A stretch of 64,000 nucleotides of DNA from Arachidicoccus soli (lineage in GTDB: Bacteria; Bacteroidota; Bacteroidia; Chitinophagales; Chitinophagaceae): assembly GCF_003600625.1 (NCBI RefSeq), contig NZ_CP032489.1, positions 3,224,001 to 3,288,000 of the forward strand, read 5' to 3'. A model generated the notes under the pieces. The model was not told the DNA's origin, ran no database searches, and saw nothing but the letters and a program-made list of their open reading frames with translations. A program made the position numbers and the translations under genes. Of this stretch, positions 8,860-22,149 are shown piece after piece (the first letter of the stretch is position 1; each line of letters begins with the position of its first letter).

Positions 8860-10047
8860 TTATTTAATGACTCCTAATTTTTTACCAACTTTCGTAAACG
8901 CAGCAATCGCCTTATCCAGGTGTTTTAGTTCATGAGCAGCACTCATCTGAACCCGAATACGTGCCTGCCCCTTTGGCACCACCGGAAAGAAAAAGCCAGT
9001 AACATAAATACCTTCTTCTTGCAAAGCTGCTGCAAACTCTTGTGCCACATTAGCTTCATATAGCATCACCGGAACAATCGGATGAATACCCGGTTTAATA
9101 TCAAACCCTGCTTCCGTCATTTTCGTCCTAAAATATTTGGTATTATTTTCTAATTTATCTCGTAATTCTGTTGTCTCGCTTAACATATCCAAGATGGCAA
9201 TAGAAGCACCAACAATGCTAGGTGCTAAGGTATTGGAAAACAAATAAGGGCGGCTTCTTTGCCGTAACATTTCTATTATTTCCTTTTTCCCTGAAGTGAA
9301 TCCTCCACTTGCACCGCCTAAAGCTTTCCCTAAAGTACCTGTGATGATATCAATTTTCCCCATTACACCACAATGCTCGTGTGTACCACGACCCGTTTTG
9401 CCAATAAAGCCAGATGAGTGACTTTCATCGCTCATCACTATGGCTTCATACTTTTCCGCCAATGCGACAATCTTATCTAATTGCGCAATCGTTCCATCCA
9501 TAGAAAAAGAACCATCTGTAACAATGATGCGACTGCGCAAATTTGCGCTCTCTTTTAGCTTAGCTTCTAAATCTTCCATATTATTGTGCTCATACCGATA
9601 TCGCTGTGCCTTACACAATCGTACCCCGTCAATAATTGATGCATGGTTTAAAGCATCACTAATGATCGCATCCTGCTCATTGAATAAAGGTTCAAATACT
9701 CCTCCATTTGCATCAAATGCTGCCGCATATAAAATTGTATCTTCGGTGCCTAAAAATTTAGATATTTTCTCTTCTAATTCTTTATGAATATCTTGTGTTC
9801 CGCAGATAAATCGAACACTGCTCATTCCATAACCTCTTCTGTCAATGGTATTTTTTGCTGCTTCTAATGCTTTAGGATGAGACGACAATCCCAAGTAATT
9901 ATTAGCACAAAAATTCAATATAGTTTTCCCGTTTACAATTATTTCAGCACCTTGCGGGCTTTCTATCAGACGTTCCTTCTTAAATAGACCGGCAGCCTTT
10001 ATTTCATTCAATTCACCACCGATGCGTTTTGCAAAATTTTCGTTCAT
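8860..10047 (-). CDS. kbl: Glycine C-acetyltransferase (2-amino-3-ketobutyrate CoA ligase)
   Basis: This PLP enzyme converts 2-amino-3-ketobutyrate and CoA to glycine and acetyl-CoA, the second step of threonine breakdown. The 395-residue protein belongs to the alpha-oxoamine synthase family. It has [14 protein letters not shown] at the N-terminus, [17 protein letters not shown] around the cofactor, and the Schiff-base lysine in [14 protein letters not shown]. Length and the [11 protein letters not shown] block fit Kbl better than BioF. The partner threonine dehydrogenase is not in the window. The gene stands alone, downstream of the rrn terminator. Confidence 0.92.
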   Translation of the reverse strand: MNENFAKRIGGELNEIKAAGLFKKERLIESPQGAEIIVNGKTILNFCANNYLGLSSHPKALEAAKNTIDRRGYGMSSVRFICGTQDIHKELEEKISKFLGTEDTILYAAAFDANGGVFEPLFNEQDAIISDALNHASIIDGVRLCKAQRYRYEHNNMEDLEAKLKESANLRSRIIVTDGSFSMDGTIAQLDKIVALAEKYEAIVMSDESHSSGFIGKTGRGTHEHCGVMGKIDIITGTLGKALGGASGGFTSGKKEIIEMLRQRSRPYLFSNTLAPSIVGASIAILDMLSETTELRDKLENNTKYFRTKMTEAGFDIKPGIHPIVPVMLYEANVAQEFAAALQEEGIYVTGFFFPVVPKGQARIRVQMSAAHELKHLDKAIAAFTKVGKKLGVIK

Positions 10048-10111
10048 TAGTATAAGTTATTATTTTAGAAAACTAAAGGTAAAATATTTTTGATATCCTA
10101 CGGTTAAGTGC

Positions 10112-10142
10112 AAAAAAAAACCTCAACAAATAAATGTTGAGG
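10112..10142 (-). terminator. Terminator of the rrn operon
   Basis: On the minus strand CCTCAACA pairs with TGTTGAGG (10121-10128 with 10135-10142) around a six-base loop and is followed by nine T residues. It lies about 13 bases downstream of 5S rRNA. Confidence 0.9.
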
Positions 10143-10154
10143 CTTAAAAATAAA

Positions 10155-10267
10155 TATGGCAGCTACCTACTCTTCCAGGGATAATACCCAAGTACCATCG
10201 GCCATAAGGGGCTTAACTGCTCTGTTCGGTATGGGAAGAGGTGAACACCCTTGGCAAAACCACCATA
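10155..10267 (-). rRNA. rrf: 5S ribosomal RNA
   Basis: The minus strand carries the conserved 5S core CACCTCTTCCCATACCGAAC and AGTTAAGCCCC, with GCCGATGGTACT in the second half. The ends were set where TATGG pairs with CCATA to close helix I, giving about 113 bases. It follows 23S by roughly 95 bases. Confidence 0.93.
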
Positions 10268-10361
10268 AAAAGGTTGTGCTTGACACACATAATAAGGTCA
10301 TATTGGAAAAACTCAAATAAAGAGCATCATCCTTACATTTCATTATAAGAATAATATTAAA

Positions 10362-13172
<2,811 letters not shown>

Positions 13173-13404
13173 ATTTGAAATCATAATAATGTTCCCATTA
13201 TTATTTGTTTGAGTCACGTATATCGCTATACGCTTCTCGTTACTCTTTATTGTTTTTGCTTTCCCAATATGTCAAAGATCTTTCTTCCATCCTGATGTTT
13301 TGATAACCTGTTAATTCTTTAATTAACCCCGTTATCTCAAAATGAAAACTGCTGATGTTAAGGATACGATCCTTCTAACCCTCTGTTTCGGTTACATCTT
13401 ATTA

Positions 13405-13415
13405 TCTAAAGAACT
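13405..13415 (-). promoter_or_regulatory. boxA-like antitermination site before 23S
   Basis: The minus strand reads AGTTCTTTAGA in the spacer between tRNA-Ala and 23S. It resembles the boxA element (GCTCTTTA core) that NusB/S10 bind in rrn operons. A matching element occurs in the 16S leader at 15509-15518. Confidence 0.45.
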
Positions 13416-13470
13416 ACTGAAGTAATAATGATCCATTATTATACTTCTTTTACCTATCTTTCATTTAATG

Positions 13471-13544
13471 TGGAGGATATCGGAGTCGAACCGATGACCC
13501 TCTGCGTGCAAGGCAGATGCTCTAGCCAACTGAGCTAACCCCCC
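13471..13544 (-). tRNA. tRNA-Ala (anticodon TGC)
   Basis: A 74-base cloverleaf can be drawn: acceptor GGGGGGT with ATCCTCC, D-arm TAGCTCAGTTGGCTAGAGC, anticodon loop with TGC, and T-arm GGTTCGACTCC. The 3' CCA is not encoded. Its place between 16S and 23S is typical of rrn spacers. Confidence 0.97.
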
Positions 13545-13599
13545 AAGTTTCAGAGAATTAACTAATTAGCCAAATCGCTAATTTGCTAATCGCTTTGAG

Positions 13600-13673
13600 T
13601 AGTCCCGTCCAGATTTGAACTGGAGACCCCTACATTATCAGTGTAGTGCTCTAACCAACTGAGCTACGAGACT
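13600..13673 (-). tRNA. tRNA-Ile (anticodon GAT)
   Basis: A 74-base cloverleaf: acceptor AGTCTCG with CGGGACT, D-arm TAGCTCAGTTGGTTAGAGC, anticodon loop CTGATAA with GAT, and T-arm CAGTTCAAATCTG. The 3' CCA is not encoded. It precedes tRNA-Ala in the direction of transcription. Confidence 0.97.
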
Positions 13674-13867
13674 GTTTTTATGAAGGCGCCAATTTGATGA
13701 TTTGATAATTTGATAATTATTTCAAACTGACCCAAAAATTCGTCTTATTCCCATTGGCCACTAGTACTTCACTTAATTTAAAGAACTTAATATCTTAAAA
13801 AGAAATGAAACAACAGTAATACTACTATCTTTAATGAATAGTGTATACTCATCAAAAATGCGTTACT

Positions 13868-15399
<1,532 letters not shown>

Positions 15400-15508
15400 A
15401 AATGTTTTGTCTGAACTGACTAATTTTCTCTCGAAAAATAGGCGTCAAAATTTGTGTTTCTTTTCTAACGCTTCGTAGTGTCTTCCTTACTGTTATTTCA
15501 ATTTCCTT

Positions 15509-15518
15509 TCAAAGAACT
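15509..15518 (-). promoter_or_regulatory. boxA-like antitermination site in the 16S leader
   Basis: The minus strand reads AGTTCTTTGA about 110 bases upstream of 16S. This is where rrn boxA elements sit, and it matches the second copy before 23S. Confidence 0.45.
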
Positions 15519-15587
15519 TTTCAAGACTTGCGTCTTAGCTTGCAACCAATAACTCATCACTAAGTTATCCGCCGTTTTTGTGGAGTG

Positions 15588-15619
15588 CAAAGGTAATAAC
15601 CTTTTTATTTACCACCAAA
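15588..15619 (-). promoter_or_regulatory. rrn promoter P1 (proximal)
   Basis: On the minus strand TTTG (15616-15619), a 20-base spacer and TACCTTTG (15588-15595) match the Bacteroidota promoter consensus. Transcription would start about 180 bases before mature 16S. Confidence 0.85.
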
Positions 15620-15752
15620 TATTTTTCAAGTTTTTTTTATTTGCTTTTAACCCGCTCTCTTCCCTCTTAAACCCCTTAACTACAACCACTTACAAATAAT
15701 TATTCCCAACTTTTTCTAAGATCTTTTATCCCCTTTTTCCGTTTCGGGAGTG

Positions 15753-15783
15753 CAAAGATAATAACATTATCTATTCTACCAAA
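15753..15783 (-). promoter_or_regulatory. rrn promoter P2 (distal)
   Basis: On the minus strand TTTG (15780-15783), a 19-base spacer and TATCTTTG (15753-15760) match the consensus. The site lies 165 bases upstream of P1 and about 110 bases after the murF stop. Confidence 0.85.
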
Positions 15784-15893
15784 TCTTTTATCCGATTTAA
15801 TTCCTTACCCCCCCTAAAACCCAATGAATTCAAGCTTTATACCCTTAATATTTATTTTTGTAAAGCGAGAATAGCGCTCCAAAATCAATCTAT

Positions 15894-17168
15894 TTATGAC
15901 AATACTTTCTCCAAAGCAATACCACGGGATCCCTTTATAAGAATAGTACTATTCTTAAAGTGTTGGTTTTGGAACCAAAGTTTAGCCTCTTCAGAGGAGG
16001 GCAACCAATTGTATTGCTTGTGTAGCAATTCAAACTCCTTTCCCACTAGCAATACAGAATGCCAGGGAAATTCATCAATTAACGAAATCAGCTTTTCGTG
16101 TTCAACTTCACTTTCGTGGCCTAATTCTTTCATTCCGCCAAGAATCAATACTTTGTTTGCAACTTTCATTTCTGCAATATTCTCTATTGCTACTTTCATA
16201 CTGGAGGGGTTAGCATTATAGGCATCTAAAATAATCTCATTAGTATCCAGCTTCATTAATTGTGAACGACTATTAGCAGGTGTGTAGGCCTGAATGGCCG
16301 CTTTTATATTGTCAGCAGCCACCTTAAAATATTTTCCTATTGCAATAGCGCACAATACGTTGGGTAAATTATAAGCGCCAACCAGCTGCGTTGTTATGAT
16401 CCCTTCAGCAAAGCCTTTTTCCATTTTCACCTGCAAAAACGGGTTACTTTCAGAAGCAATCCCAATGGTGTCGCCATTTTCTGTTCCATACCATACAATT
16501 TCACGAATGCCTTTTGACATTTCGTGCAAGTAAGCATAATCGTCAAAAGCAAATACGCCTCCATTATTATTTCGAAGATAATCGTATAATTCCCCTTTCC
16601 CTTTACGAATACCTTCTTCACTACCAAAGCCTTCTAAATGAGCCTTACCACAATTGGTAATGACACCATAAGTTGGTTGCGCATAAATACAATAACCTGC
16701 AATTTCTTTTTGATGGTTGGCACCCATCTCTATTACAGCCATCTCGGCATCTTTTTTTATCTTTAAAACAGTAAGCGGAATACCTATATGGTTGTTAAGG
16801 TTCCCTTCCGTTGTATAAGTCTTAAATTGTTGACTTAAAACGGCATGAATCAATTCTTTGGTCGTTGTCTTACCATTACTTCCTGTAATGCCAATAAAAG
16901 GAATATTGAATTGTTCTCGGTGGTGTTTGGCTAAATCTTGCAAAGTCTGTAATACATTTTCCACCACAATTATCTTTTCGTCGCCTTCTTGCCTTTCATC
17001 TACAATAGCAAATGCGGCCCCATCTGACAATGCTTTTTTGGCAAATAAATTACCATTAAAATTGGGGCCTTTGAGGGCGAAGAATAAATCCCCTTTTTGC
17101 ACTTTACGGCTATCTGTTTGTATTGACGGGTGTTGCAGAAATATCTGGTACAAGCTAATTATATCCAT
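15894..17168 (-). CDS. murF: UDP-N-acetylmuramoyl-tripeptide--D-alanyl-D-alanine ligase
   Basis: MurF adds D-Ala-D-Ala to UDP-MurNAc-tripeptide, the last cytoplasmic step of peptidoglycan precursor synthesis. The 424-residue protein has the N-terminal substrate-recognition domain (TDSRKVQKGDLFFALKG), the Mur ligase P-loop ITGSNGKTTTKEL (about 94-106), and the central MGANHQKEIAGYC block. The C-terminal domain contains LDAYNANPSSM. It is not in a mur cluster here. The rrn operon lies downstream on the same strand, and a terminator separates murF from the DUF4783 gene upstream. Confidence 0.95.
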   Translation of the reverse strand: MDIISLYQIFLQHPSIQTDSRKVQKGDLFFALKGPNFNGNLFAKKALSDGAAFAIVDERQEGDEKIIVVENVLQTLQDLAKHHREQFNIPFIGITGSNGKTTTKELIHAVLSQQFKTYTTEGNLNNHIGIPLTVLKIKKDAEMAVIEMGANHQKEIAGYCIYAQPTYGVITNCGKAHLEGFGSEEGIRKGKGELYDYLRNNNGGVFAFDDYAYLHEMSKGIREIVWYGTENGDTIGIASESNPFLQVKMEKGFAEGIITTQLVGAYNLPNVLCAIAIGKYFKVAADNIKAAIQAYTPANSRSQLMKLDTNEIILDAYNANPSSMKVAIENIAEMKVANKVLILGGMKELGHESEVEHEKLISLIDEFPWHSVLLVGKEFELLHKQYNWLPSSEEAKLWFQNQHFKNSTILIKGSRGIALEKVLS

Positions 17169-17188
17169 ATCTATATTTATATAAAAAC

Positions 17189-17226
17189 AAAAATAGCGAT
17201 TGAAACAATATTCAATCGCTATTTTT
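17189..17226. terminator. Terminator between the DUF4783 gene and murF
   Basis: A 16-bp perfect stem (17189-17204 with 17211-17226, core TAGCGATTGAA) has a six-base loop and an A-run and T-run outside. It would end the DUF4783 transcript on the minus strand. Confidence 0.88.
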
Positions 17227-17244
17227 TAAAGTTAAGCTCTATAT

Positions 17245-17628
17245 TTAATTAATGCGCACCGAAACGATTGAGGTGTCATTATTTTTAGTTTTAACCATGA
17301 GTGTAATATTGTATTCATGAGAATCACTTTTTAATTTACCGGCTAAATATCCAGTACCCCCCATTTCACGTTGAGAAATCAGCTCAAAGCCTGAAATATT
17401 CTGCTCGGAATAGAAATCTTTTAAAGTGACCGTGGCCTGATTTTTACTTACATTCTTAACTTCCTCCTTATTGGGTAATTTTATATCAACAAAACTATCA
17501 AAATGTTTAGACACTTCTGTCGCATCGCCTTTTTTCAAAGCACTTATAATATCTTTTACGCCTGAAGAAGAAGCTACAAATCCCATTAACATAAACATTC
17601 CTGTAAGGATAAATAAAATTTTTTTCAT
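17245..17628 (-). CDS. DUF4783 domain protein, exported
   Basis: A 127-residue protein with a signal peptide (MKKILFILTGMFMLMGFVAS), then a compact alpha/beta domain. The recognisable block is ALKKGDATEVSKHFDSFVDI, and KNQATVTLKDFY follows. This is the DUF4783 family of Bacteroidota, an NTF2-like fold by general appearance; function unknown. A -7-like TATATTTG (17648-17655) lies 20 bases upstream, so the leader would be short. Confidence 0.8.
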   Translation of the reverse strand: MKKILFILTGMFMLMGFVASSSGVKDIISALKKGDATEVSKHFDSFVDIKLPNKEEVKNVSKNQATVTLKDFYSEQNISGFELISQREMGGTGYLAGKLKSDSHEYNITLMVKTKNNDTSIVSVRIN

Positions 17629-17792
17629 TTTTTATTCAGTTTAAAAACAAATATATGCTGCAAAGAATGCGCCAAATTACAAAAATCATTTAAAATATAA
17701 TATTACTTAGATATACTAATATTTGATAAGTTTAAAGTCCCTAACTTTATCGCCTCAAATATTCGATTTTTTATTAAAACACTAGATAAACA

Positions 17793-19322
17793 ATGCAAGC
17801 AAAGAAAGCAATATTATTGATTATGGACGGATGGGGATTGGGCAAAAGTAAAGAAATAGATGCTATTCAAAGTGCCGATACACCTTTTGTCGATTCTTTA
17901 TACAATAAATACCCTCATACTACATTGGTTACTTGTGGTGAAGCAGTAGGCTTGCCAGATGGTCAAATGGGAAACAGCGAAGTTGGCCACCTTAATTTAG
18001 GCGCCGGCAGGATCGTTTATCAGGAATTACAGCGCATCAATGTTGCTATAAGAGATAATACCTTTCATAAAAATGAAACACTTTTAGCTGCTATCGACAA
18101 AGCAAAAACCCATCATAAACCCTTACATTTACTTGGTTTGGTAAGTAATGGTGGCGTGCATAGCCATATCAACCATGTAAAAGCCATTATTGATGTGTGT
18201 AAAGAAAAGGACTTTAAAAATGTATTTGTACATGCATTTACTGATGGACGCGATTGCGATCCGCATAGCGGCAAAGGGTTTATAGAGGATTTGCAAAATC
18301 ATTTATCCCAAACAGGTGTAGGAAATATTGCCACCATTACCGGTCGCTATTATGCCATGGATCGCGACAAACGTTGGGAACGTGTAAAACTAGCTTACGA
18401 TGCCTTAGTCCATGGAGTGGGTGAAGAAAGTAATCTACTAATTCAGTCTATAGAAAAATCTTACGCAGCCGAAGTAACAGATGAGTTTATCAAACCTATT
18501 GTAAATGCAGATTTAAAAGATAACCCGGATAGCAGAATCAAAGATGGTGATGTTGCTCTTTGTTTTAACTTTCGTACAGACCGTTGTCGGGAAATCACAG
18601 AAGTTTTAACACAAAAAGATTTTCCGGAATTTGGCATGAAGAAGATGGATCTTGATTATACGACAATGACGGAATACGATGCCACATTTAAAAATGTGCA
18701 TGTAGTTTTTGAAAATGACAACCTTACCAAAACCTTGGGTGAAGTTTTAGCTGATAATCATAAAAAACAAATACGCATCGCTGAAACTGAAAAATACCCA
18801 CACGTCACTTTCTTCTTTAGTGGCGGAAGGGAAAAAGAATTTGAAGGAGAAAAACGTATAATGGCACCCTCTCCAAAAGTGGCCACCTACGATTTACAAC
18901 CCGAAATGAGCGCGTATGAAATTACCGAAAAAATAATTCCTGAAATAGAAAACGAAACAGCGGATTTTATTTGTTTGAATTTTGCAAACACAGATATGGT
19001 AGGCCATACTGGCGTTTTCGGCGCCGTAATAAAGGCAGCAGAAACAGTAGACAAATGTGTCGAAGAAATAGTAACTGAAGCTTTGAAACACGATTATACC
19101 ATTTTCTTAACCGCCGATCATGGTAATGCAGATAATATGATTAATGAAGATGGCAGCCCTAATACGCAACACTCATTAAATTTAGTTCCGCTATTTTTAA
19201 TCAGCAACGATTATAAAGGGAAAATAAATCCAGGTAAATTGGGCGATATTGCTCCCAGTATTTTAAAAGTAATGGGTATTGATATTCCAAAGGAAATGAC
19301 AGGCAATGTATTGATACATTAA
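17793..19322 (+). CDS. gpmI: 2,3-bisphosphoglycerate-independent phosphoglycerate mutase
   Basis: GpmI interconverts 3- and 2-phosphoglycerate in glycolysis using two manganese ions and a phosphoserine. The 509-residue protein has the metal site at LLIMDGWGLG, the nucleophile Ser62 in GQMGNSEVGHLN, and the C-terminal metal residues in NFANTDMVGHTGVFGA and TADHGNADNM. Length is the family norm. It is monocistronic, with a strong terminator shortly after its stop. Confidence 0.97.
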   Translation: MQAKKAILLIMDGWGLGKSKEIDAIQSADTPFVDSLYNKYPHTTLVTCGEAVGLPDGQMGNSEVGHLNLGAGRIVYQELQRINVAIRDNTFHKNETLLAAIDKAKTHHKPLHLLGLVSNGGVHSHINHVKAIIDVCKEKDFKNVFVHAFTDGRDCDPHSGKGFIEDLQNHLSQTGVGNIATITGRYYAMDRDKRWERVKLAYDALVHGVGEESNLLIQSIEKSYAAEVTDEFIKPIVNADLKDNPDSRIKDGDVALCFNFRTDRCREITEVLTQKDFPEFGMKKMDLDYTTMTEYDATFKNVHVVFENDNLTKTLGEVLADNHKKQIRIAETEKYPHVTFFFSGGREKEFEGEKRIMAPSPKVATYDLQPEMSAYEITEKIIPEIENETADFICLNFANTDMVGHTGVFGAVIKAAETVDKCVEEIVTEALKHDYTIFLTADHGNADNMINEDGSPNTQHSLNLVPLFLISNDYKGKINPGKLGDIAPSILKVMGIDIPKEMTGNVLIH

Positions 19323-19342
19323 GAACATACAGGCTGTATGGA

Positions 19343-19389
19343 AAAATGCTTAAAGCCGAATGCCTTGTGCATTTAGCTTTAAGCATTTT
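19343..19389. terminator. Bidirectional terminator after gpmI
   Basis: A 14-bp outer stem (19343-19356 with 19376-19389, AAAATGCTTAAAGC and complement) encloses a second five-bp stem AATGC/GCATT. It separates gpmI from the convergent glycosyltransferase gene. Confidence 0.85.
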
Positions 19390-19404
19390 CATTAACTCTT
19401 CAGA

Positions 19405-20343
19405 TTACCAGCCAAATTTACCTATCTTCTTAAAATTTTTAAATCCGAAAAGCAATTTACCACCCAAGATTTTATTCTCAAAGAAAGAGAGAATACGGTA
19501 TTTCAACTTGAATTTTCTTGTAAGTTCTTTTGGCTTTTCTCCGGTATATCTTAATAAATGGTTCCAATTCATTTTTGCTATTCGCTCATTCATCACTGCT
19601 GGATGAGTGCCTTTAAAATCAGGCAATAGAGAAAGATTACCATAATCGAAATATGGCTCTTTGACTTCCATATCGCTACCCCAATGCATATGATTTTGTT
19701 CTGCTTTTTTTGCCACAAGGCAGCGCGGGTCCCTAGACCAACTATAGTGATACAGCCAAGCATTCAAATCAATGCAATTTAATTTTCTTGTATTTTCTTC
19801 TTGCCAATAATTTTTATAATCAAAATTAGGTATCCATCTAAACGACTGCGCATCGCGCCAAGAATGAATATCGGGGTGATTGCGAATAATGCGGATCTCT
19901 TTAGGATAAGCAATATGCAGGGCATCGATATATTTATCATAAGAACCAAAAAACCAAATATAATTAAGCAAAAAACCATCAACATTTTTATCATTCAGAT
20001 ACTTCTGGCAGGCTGCTCTAATTATAGGAATACCATCTTCATGCAACACTTCATCGGCCTGCATATAAAAGCACCAATCACCAGTACAAGCTTCTAAAGC
20101 CACATCGGTTTGATGTGCATATACCTGACCATCTTTGTTATATTTTGAGGTATCCCAATTGGAATGAATAATTTTTATTTTATCAGAATCAATACTCTTC
20201 ACCAACTGCTCCGTTTCATCCGAACTATCGCCTAAAGCAATCACAAATTCATCGACTAAGTCTAAAATTGATTGAATACTTTCCACGATAGGAAAATCGT
20301 ATTGAATGGCATTGCGCACAATAGTAAATCCAGAAATTTTCAT
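19405..20343 (-). CDS. Family 2 glycosyltransferase
   Basis: A 312-residue GT-A protein that transfers a sugar from a nucleotide donor. It starts with ISGFTIVRNAIQYDFPIVES, the pattern of the GT2 subgroup that includes WaaE-type proteins. It has the acidic donor site in CFYMQADEVLHEDG, and a long C-terminal half rich in Trp and Tyr. The acceptor is unknown. It is divergent from a run of three further GT2 genes; a -7-like TAGGTTTG (20367-20374) lies 24 bases upstream. Confidence 0.8.
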   Translation of the reverse strand: MKISGFTIVRNAIQYDFPIVESIQSILDLVDEFVIALGDSSDETEQLVKSIDSDKIKIIHSNWDTSKYNKDGQVYAHQTDVALEACTGDWCFYMQADEVLHEDGIPIIRAACQKYLNDKNVDGFLLNYIWFFGSYDKYIDALHIAYPKEIRIIRNHPDIHSWRDAQSFRWIPNFDYKNYWQEENTRKLNCIDLNAWLYHYSWSRDPRCLVAKKAEQNHMHWGSDMEVKEPYFDYGNLSLLPDFKGTHPAVMNERIAKMNWNHLLRYTGEKPKELTRKFKLKYRILSFFENKILGGKLLFGFKNFKKIGKFGW

Positions 20344-20436
20344 CTACTTATTTATTTATTCTGTTGCAAACCTAACAAAGAAAATAGATACTTTGGTGTA
20401 ATTCTTGAGACTAAATATTTTGTTAATTGAAAAGAT

Positions 20437-20444
20437 TACATTTG
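20437..20444 (+). promoter_or_regulatory. -7 element upstream of the glycosyltransferase run
   Basis: TACATTTG matches the TAnnTTTG consensus and would give a leader of about 22 bases. No TTTG is found at the right distance, so only half of the promoter is supported. Confidence 0.4.
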
Positions 20445-20472
20445 CAAGCAAGGATAAAATATTAGTTCCCAT

Positions 20473-21276
20473 ATGATAAAATGCGCCCTCCTAATAAGTA
20501 CTTATAATTGGCCGGAAGCCTTAAGTCTTTGCCTTGAGAGCGTGCGAAGGCAATCACATTTACCGGAAGAAATAATTATCGCGGATGACGGATCTACCGG
20601 AGATACAGCAGACTTAATTAAAGACTTCGAGAAGAGATTAAATATGCCAATATTGCATATTTGGCAGGAAGATAAGGGGTTTAGAAAATGCGAAATTCTA
20701 AACAAAGCAATAGCGAAAGTAAGTCAAGATTACATTATTCAGATTGATGGAGACGTGATCTTGGAAGAACATTTTATTGCAGACCATTTAAAACTGTCCC
20801 GGCCTAATAGTTTTGTGGTGGGTAGCAGAGCAATGTTAAGTGCAAAATTCTCTGCACATATCTTACAGTTTAAAAAGTTGCCTTCCCTATTTCTTCTTAG
20901 AAAAAGGAGCATTGGGCAACTTAATAGTATGCGAAATTCATTTTTATCTCGATTTCTTTCTACCTCATACAAAGTACGAGGTAAAAATAAATATTATGCC
21001 AAAGGTTGTAATATGGCATTTTGGAAAAAAGATATTATTGAAATTAATGGCTATAATGAAAATATTACTGGTTGGGGGTGCGAAGACGAAGAATTGGTCG
21101 TGCGTCTTTTTAAAGCAGGTAAGAAGAAGTTATTTTTAAAAATGAGCGGAGTACTCTTCCATATTTGGCACAAAAGAGTATCTAGGCAAAATGAAGATAG
21201 AAACAAACAAATACTCAAAGAAGCCTTATTACAATCAAATTTCAAATGCGACTTAGGCATTAATCAATATTTATAA
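20473..21276 (+). CDS. Family 2 glycosyltransferase, tandem copy 1
   Basis: A 267-residue GT-A enzyme. Visible are the nucleotide-binding start LLISTYNWPEALSLCLESV, IIADDGSTGDT, the DxD-type donor/metal site in IQIDGDVILEEHF, and the acceptor-domain block GCNMAFWKKDIIEINGYNE followed by GWGCEDEELVVRL. This layout (GT2 plus a galactosyltransferase-like C-terminal region) fits enzymes that add sugars to LPS or capsule. It has a close paralogue directly downstream. Confidence 0.85.
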   Translation: MIKCALLISTYNWPEALSLCLESVRRQSHLPEEIIIADDGSTGDTADLIKDFEKRLNMPILHIWQEDKGFRKCEILNKAIAKVSQDYIIQIDGDVILEEHFIADHLKLSRPNSFVVGSRAMLSAKFSAHILQFKKLPSLFLLRKRSIGQLNSMRNSFLSRFLSTSYKVRGKNKYYAKGCNMAFWKKDIIEINGYNENITGWGCEDEELVVRLFKAGKKKLFLKMSGVLFHIWHKRVSRQNEDRNKQILKEALLQSNFKCDLGINQYL

Positions 21277-21344
21277 CCTATAGATATTTGGGTATATAAA
21301 TATAAGTGCACTTATAATTGTTAGAATAAATGGACAATTCACAT

Positions 21345-22148
21345 ATGATTAAATGTAGCTTAATAATTTCGACCTATAATTGGCCAGAAGCATTAAATTT
21401 ATGCCTGCAAAGTGTACTTAAACAAAGTATTCTCCCTTCCGAAGTTATTATTGCGGATGATGGTTCAAAAGATAATACAAGGCAGTTAATCGATAATTTT
21501 AGACCCCTATTTACGATACCATTAATTCACGTATGGCAAGAAGATAAAGGGTTTCAGCTTTCAAAAATTAGAAATAAAGCTATCGCAAAAAGCAATTATG
21601 AATATCTTATTCAAATTGATGGAGATGTAATTTTGAATAAACATTTTATTGCAGATCATTTAAAAATTGCAAAAAGAGATAAGGTAATTGCTGGAAGTAG
21701 AGCTCTTTTAAATAAAAGAATTTCTGATTATGTTTTAAGAGAAAAAACATTACCGTCTGATTCTTTTTTAAAAAGAAATTGCGAACATAAATTAAATAGC
21801 ATCCGCATTAAGGCTTTAACTAATTTCCTTTCTAATAAATATAAAGTTAGCGGCAAAAATAAACATTATGTGAAAGGTTGCAATATGGCATTTTGGAAAA
21901 AAGATATTATCGAAATTAATGGTTACAACGAGAAAATTTTTGGTTGGGGTAGTGAAGATCAAGAGTTAGTTGCGCGTTTAATTAAAGCAGGCAAAAAGAA
22001 ATTATCTTTAAAAATGAGCGGGATTGTATTTCACATATGGCATAAAACCGCTTCTAAACAGCAAGAAGATAAAAATATACAAATTCTTAAAAATGCCTTA
22101 TTGCAATCGAATTATACATGCGAATTAGGCATTAATCAATATTTATAA
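21345..22148 (+). CDS. Family 2 glycosyltransferase, tandem copy 2
   Basis: A 267-residue paralogue of the preceding gene, aligned end to end without gaps, with identical blocks GCNMAFWKKDIIEINGYNE and a shared C-terminus GINQYL. The donor-site motif IQIDGDVILNKHF is intact. ATG 21345 is chosen because it matches the first copy (MIKC start, same CATATG context); ATG 21330 would add five residues. The next gene starts one base after its stop. Confidence 0.85.
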   Translation: MIKCSLIISTYNWPEALNLCLQSVLKQSILPSEVIIADDGSKDNTRQLIDNFRPLFTIPLIHVWQEDKGFQLSKIRNKAIAKSNYEYLIQIDGDVILNKHFIADHLKIAKRDKVIAGSRALLNKRISDYVLREKTLPSDSFLKRNCEHKLNSIRIKALTNFLSNKYKVSGKNKHYVKGCNMAFWKKDIIEINGYNEKIFGWGSEDQELVARLIKAGKKKLSLKMSGIVFHIWHKTASKQQEDKNIQILKNALLQSNYTCELGINQYL

Positions 22149-22149
22149 A

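Larger units (their letters stand above)
15400..15893 (-). other. rrn leader and promoter region
   Basis: A 494-base stretch between murF and 16S has no reading frame on either strand that looks like a gene. It holds a boxA-like site (15509-15518) and two tandem promoters (15588-15619 and 15753-15783). The two promoters share the context TTTGGT, then GTTAT, then TATCTTTGCACTCC or TACCTTTGCACTCC. Confidence 0.75.

Noticed and set aside
17742-17749. TAACTTTA as a gpmI promoter -7 box
   Set aside because: It differs from TAnnTTTG at the last base and the nearest TTTG is only 16 bases away.
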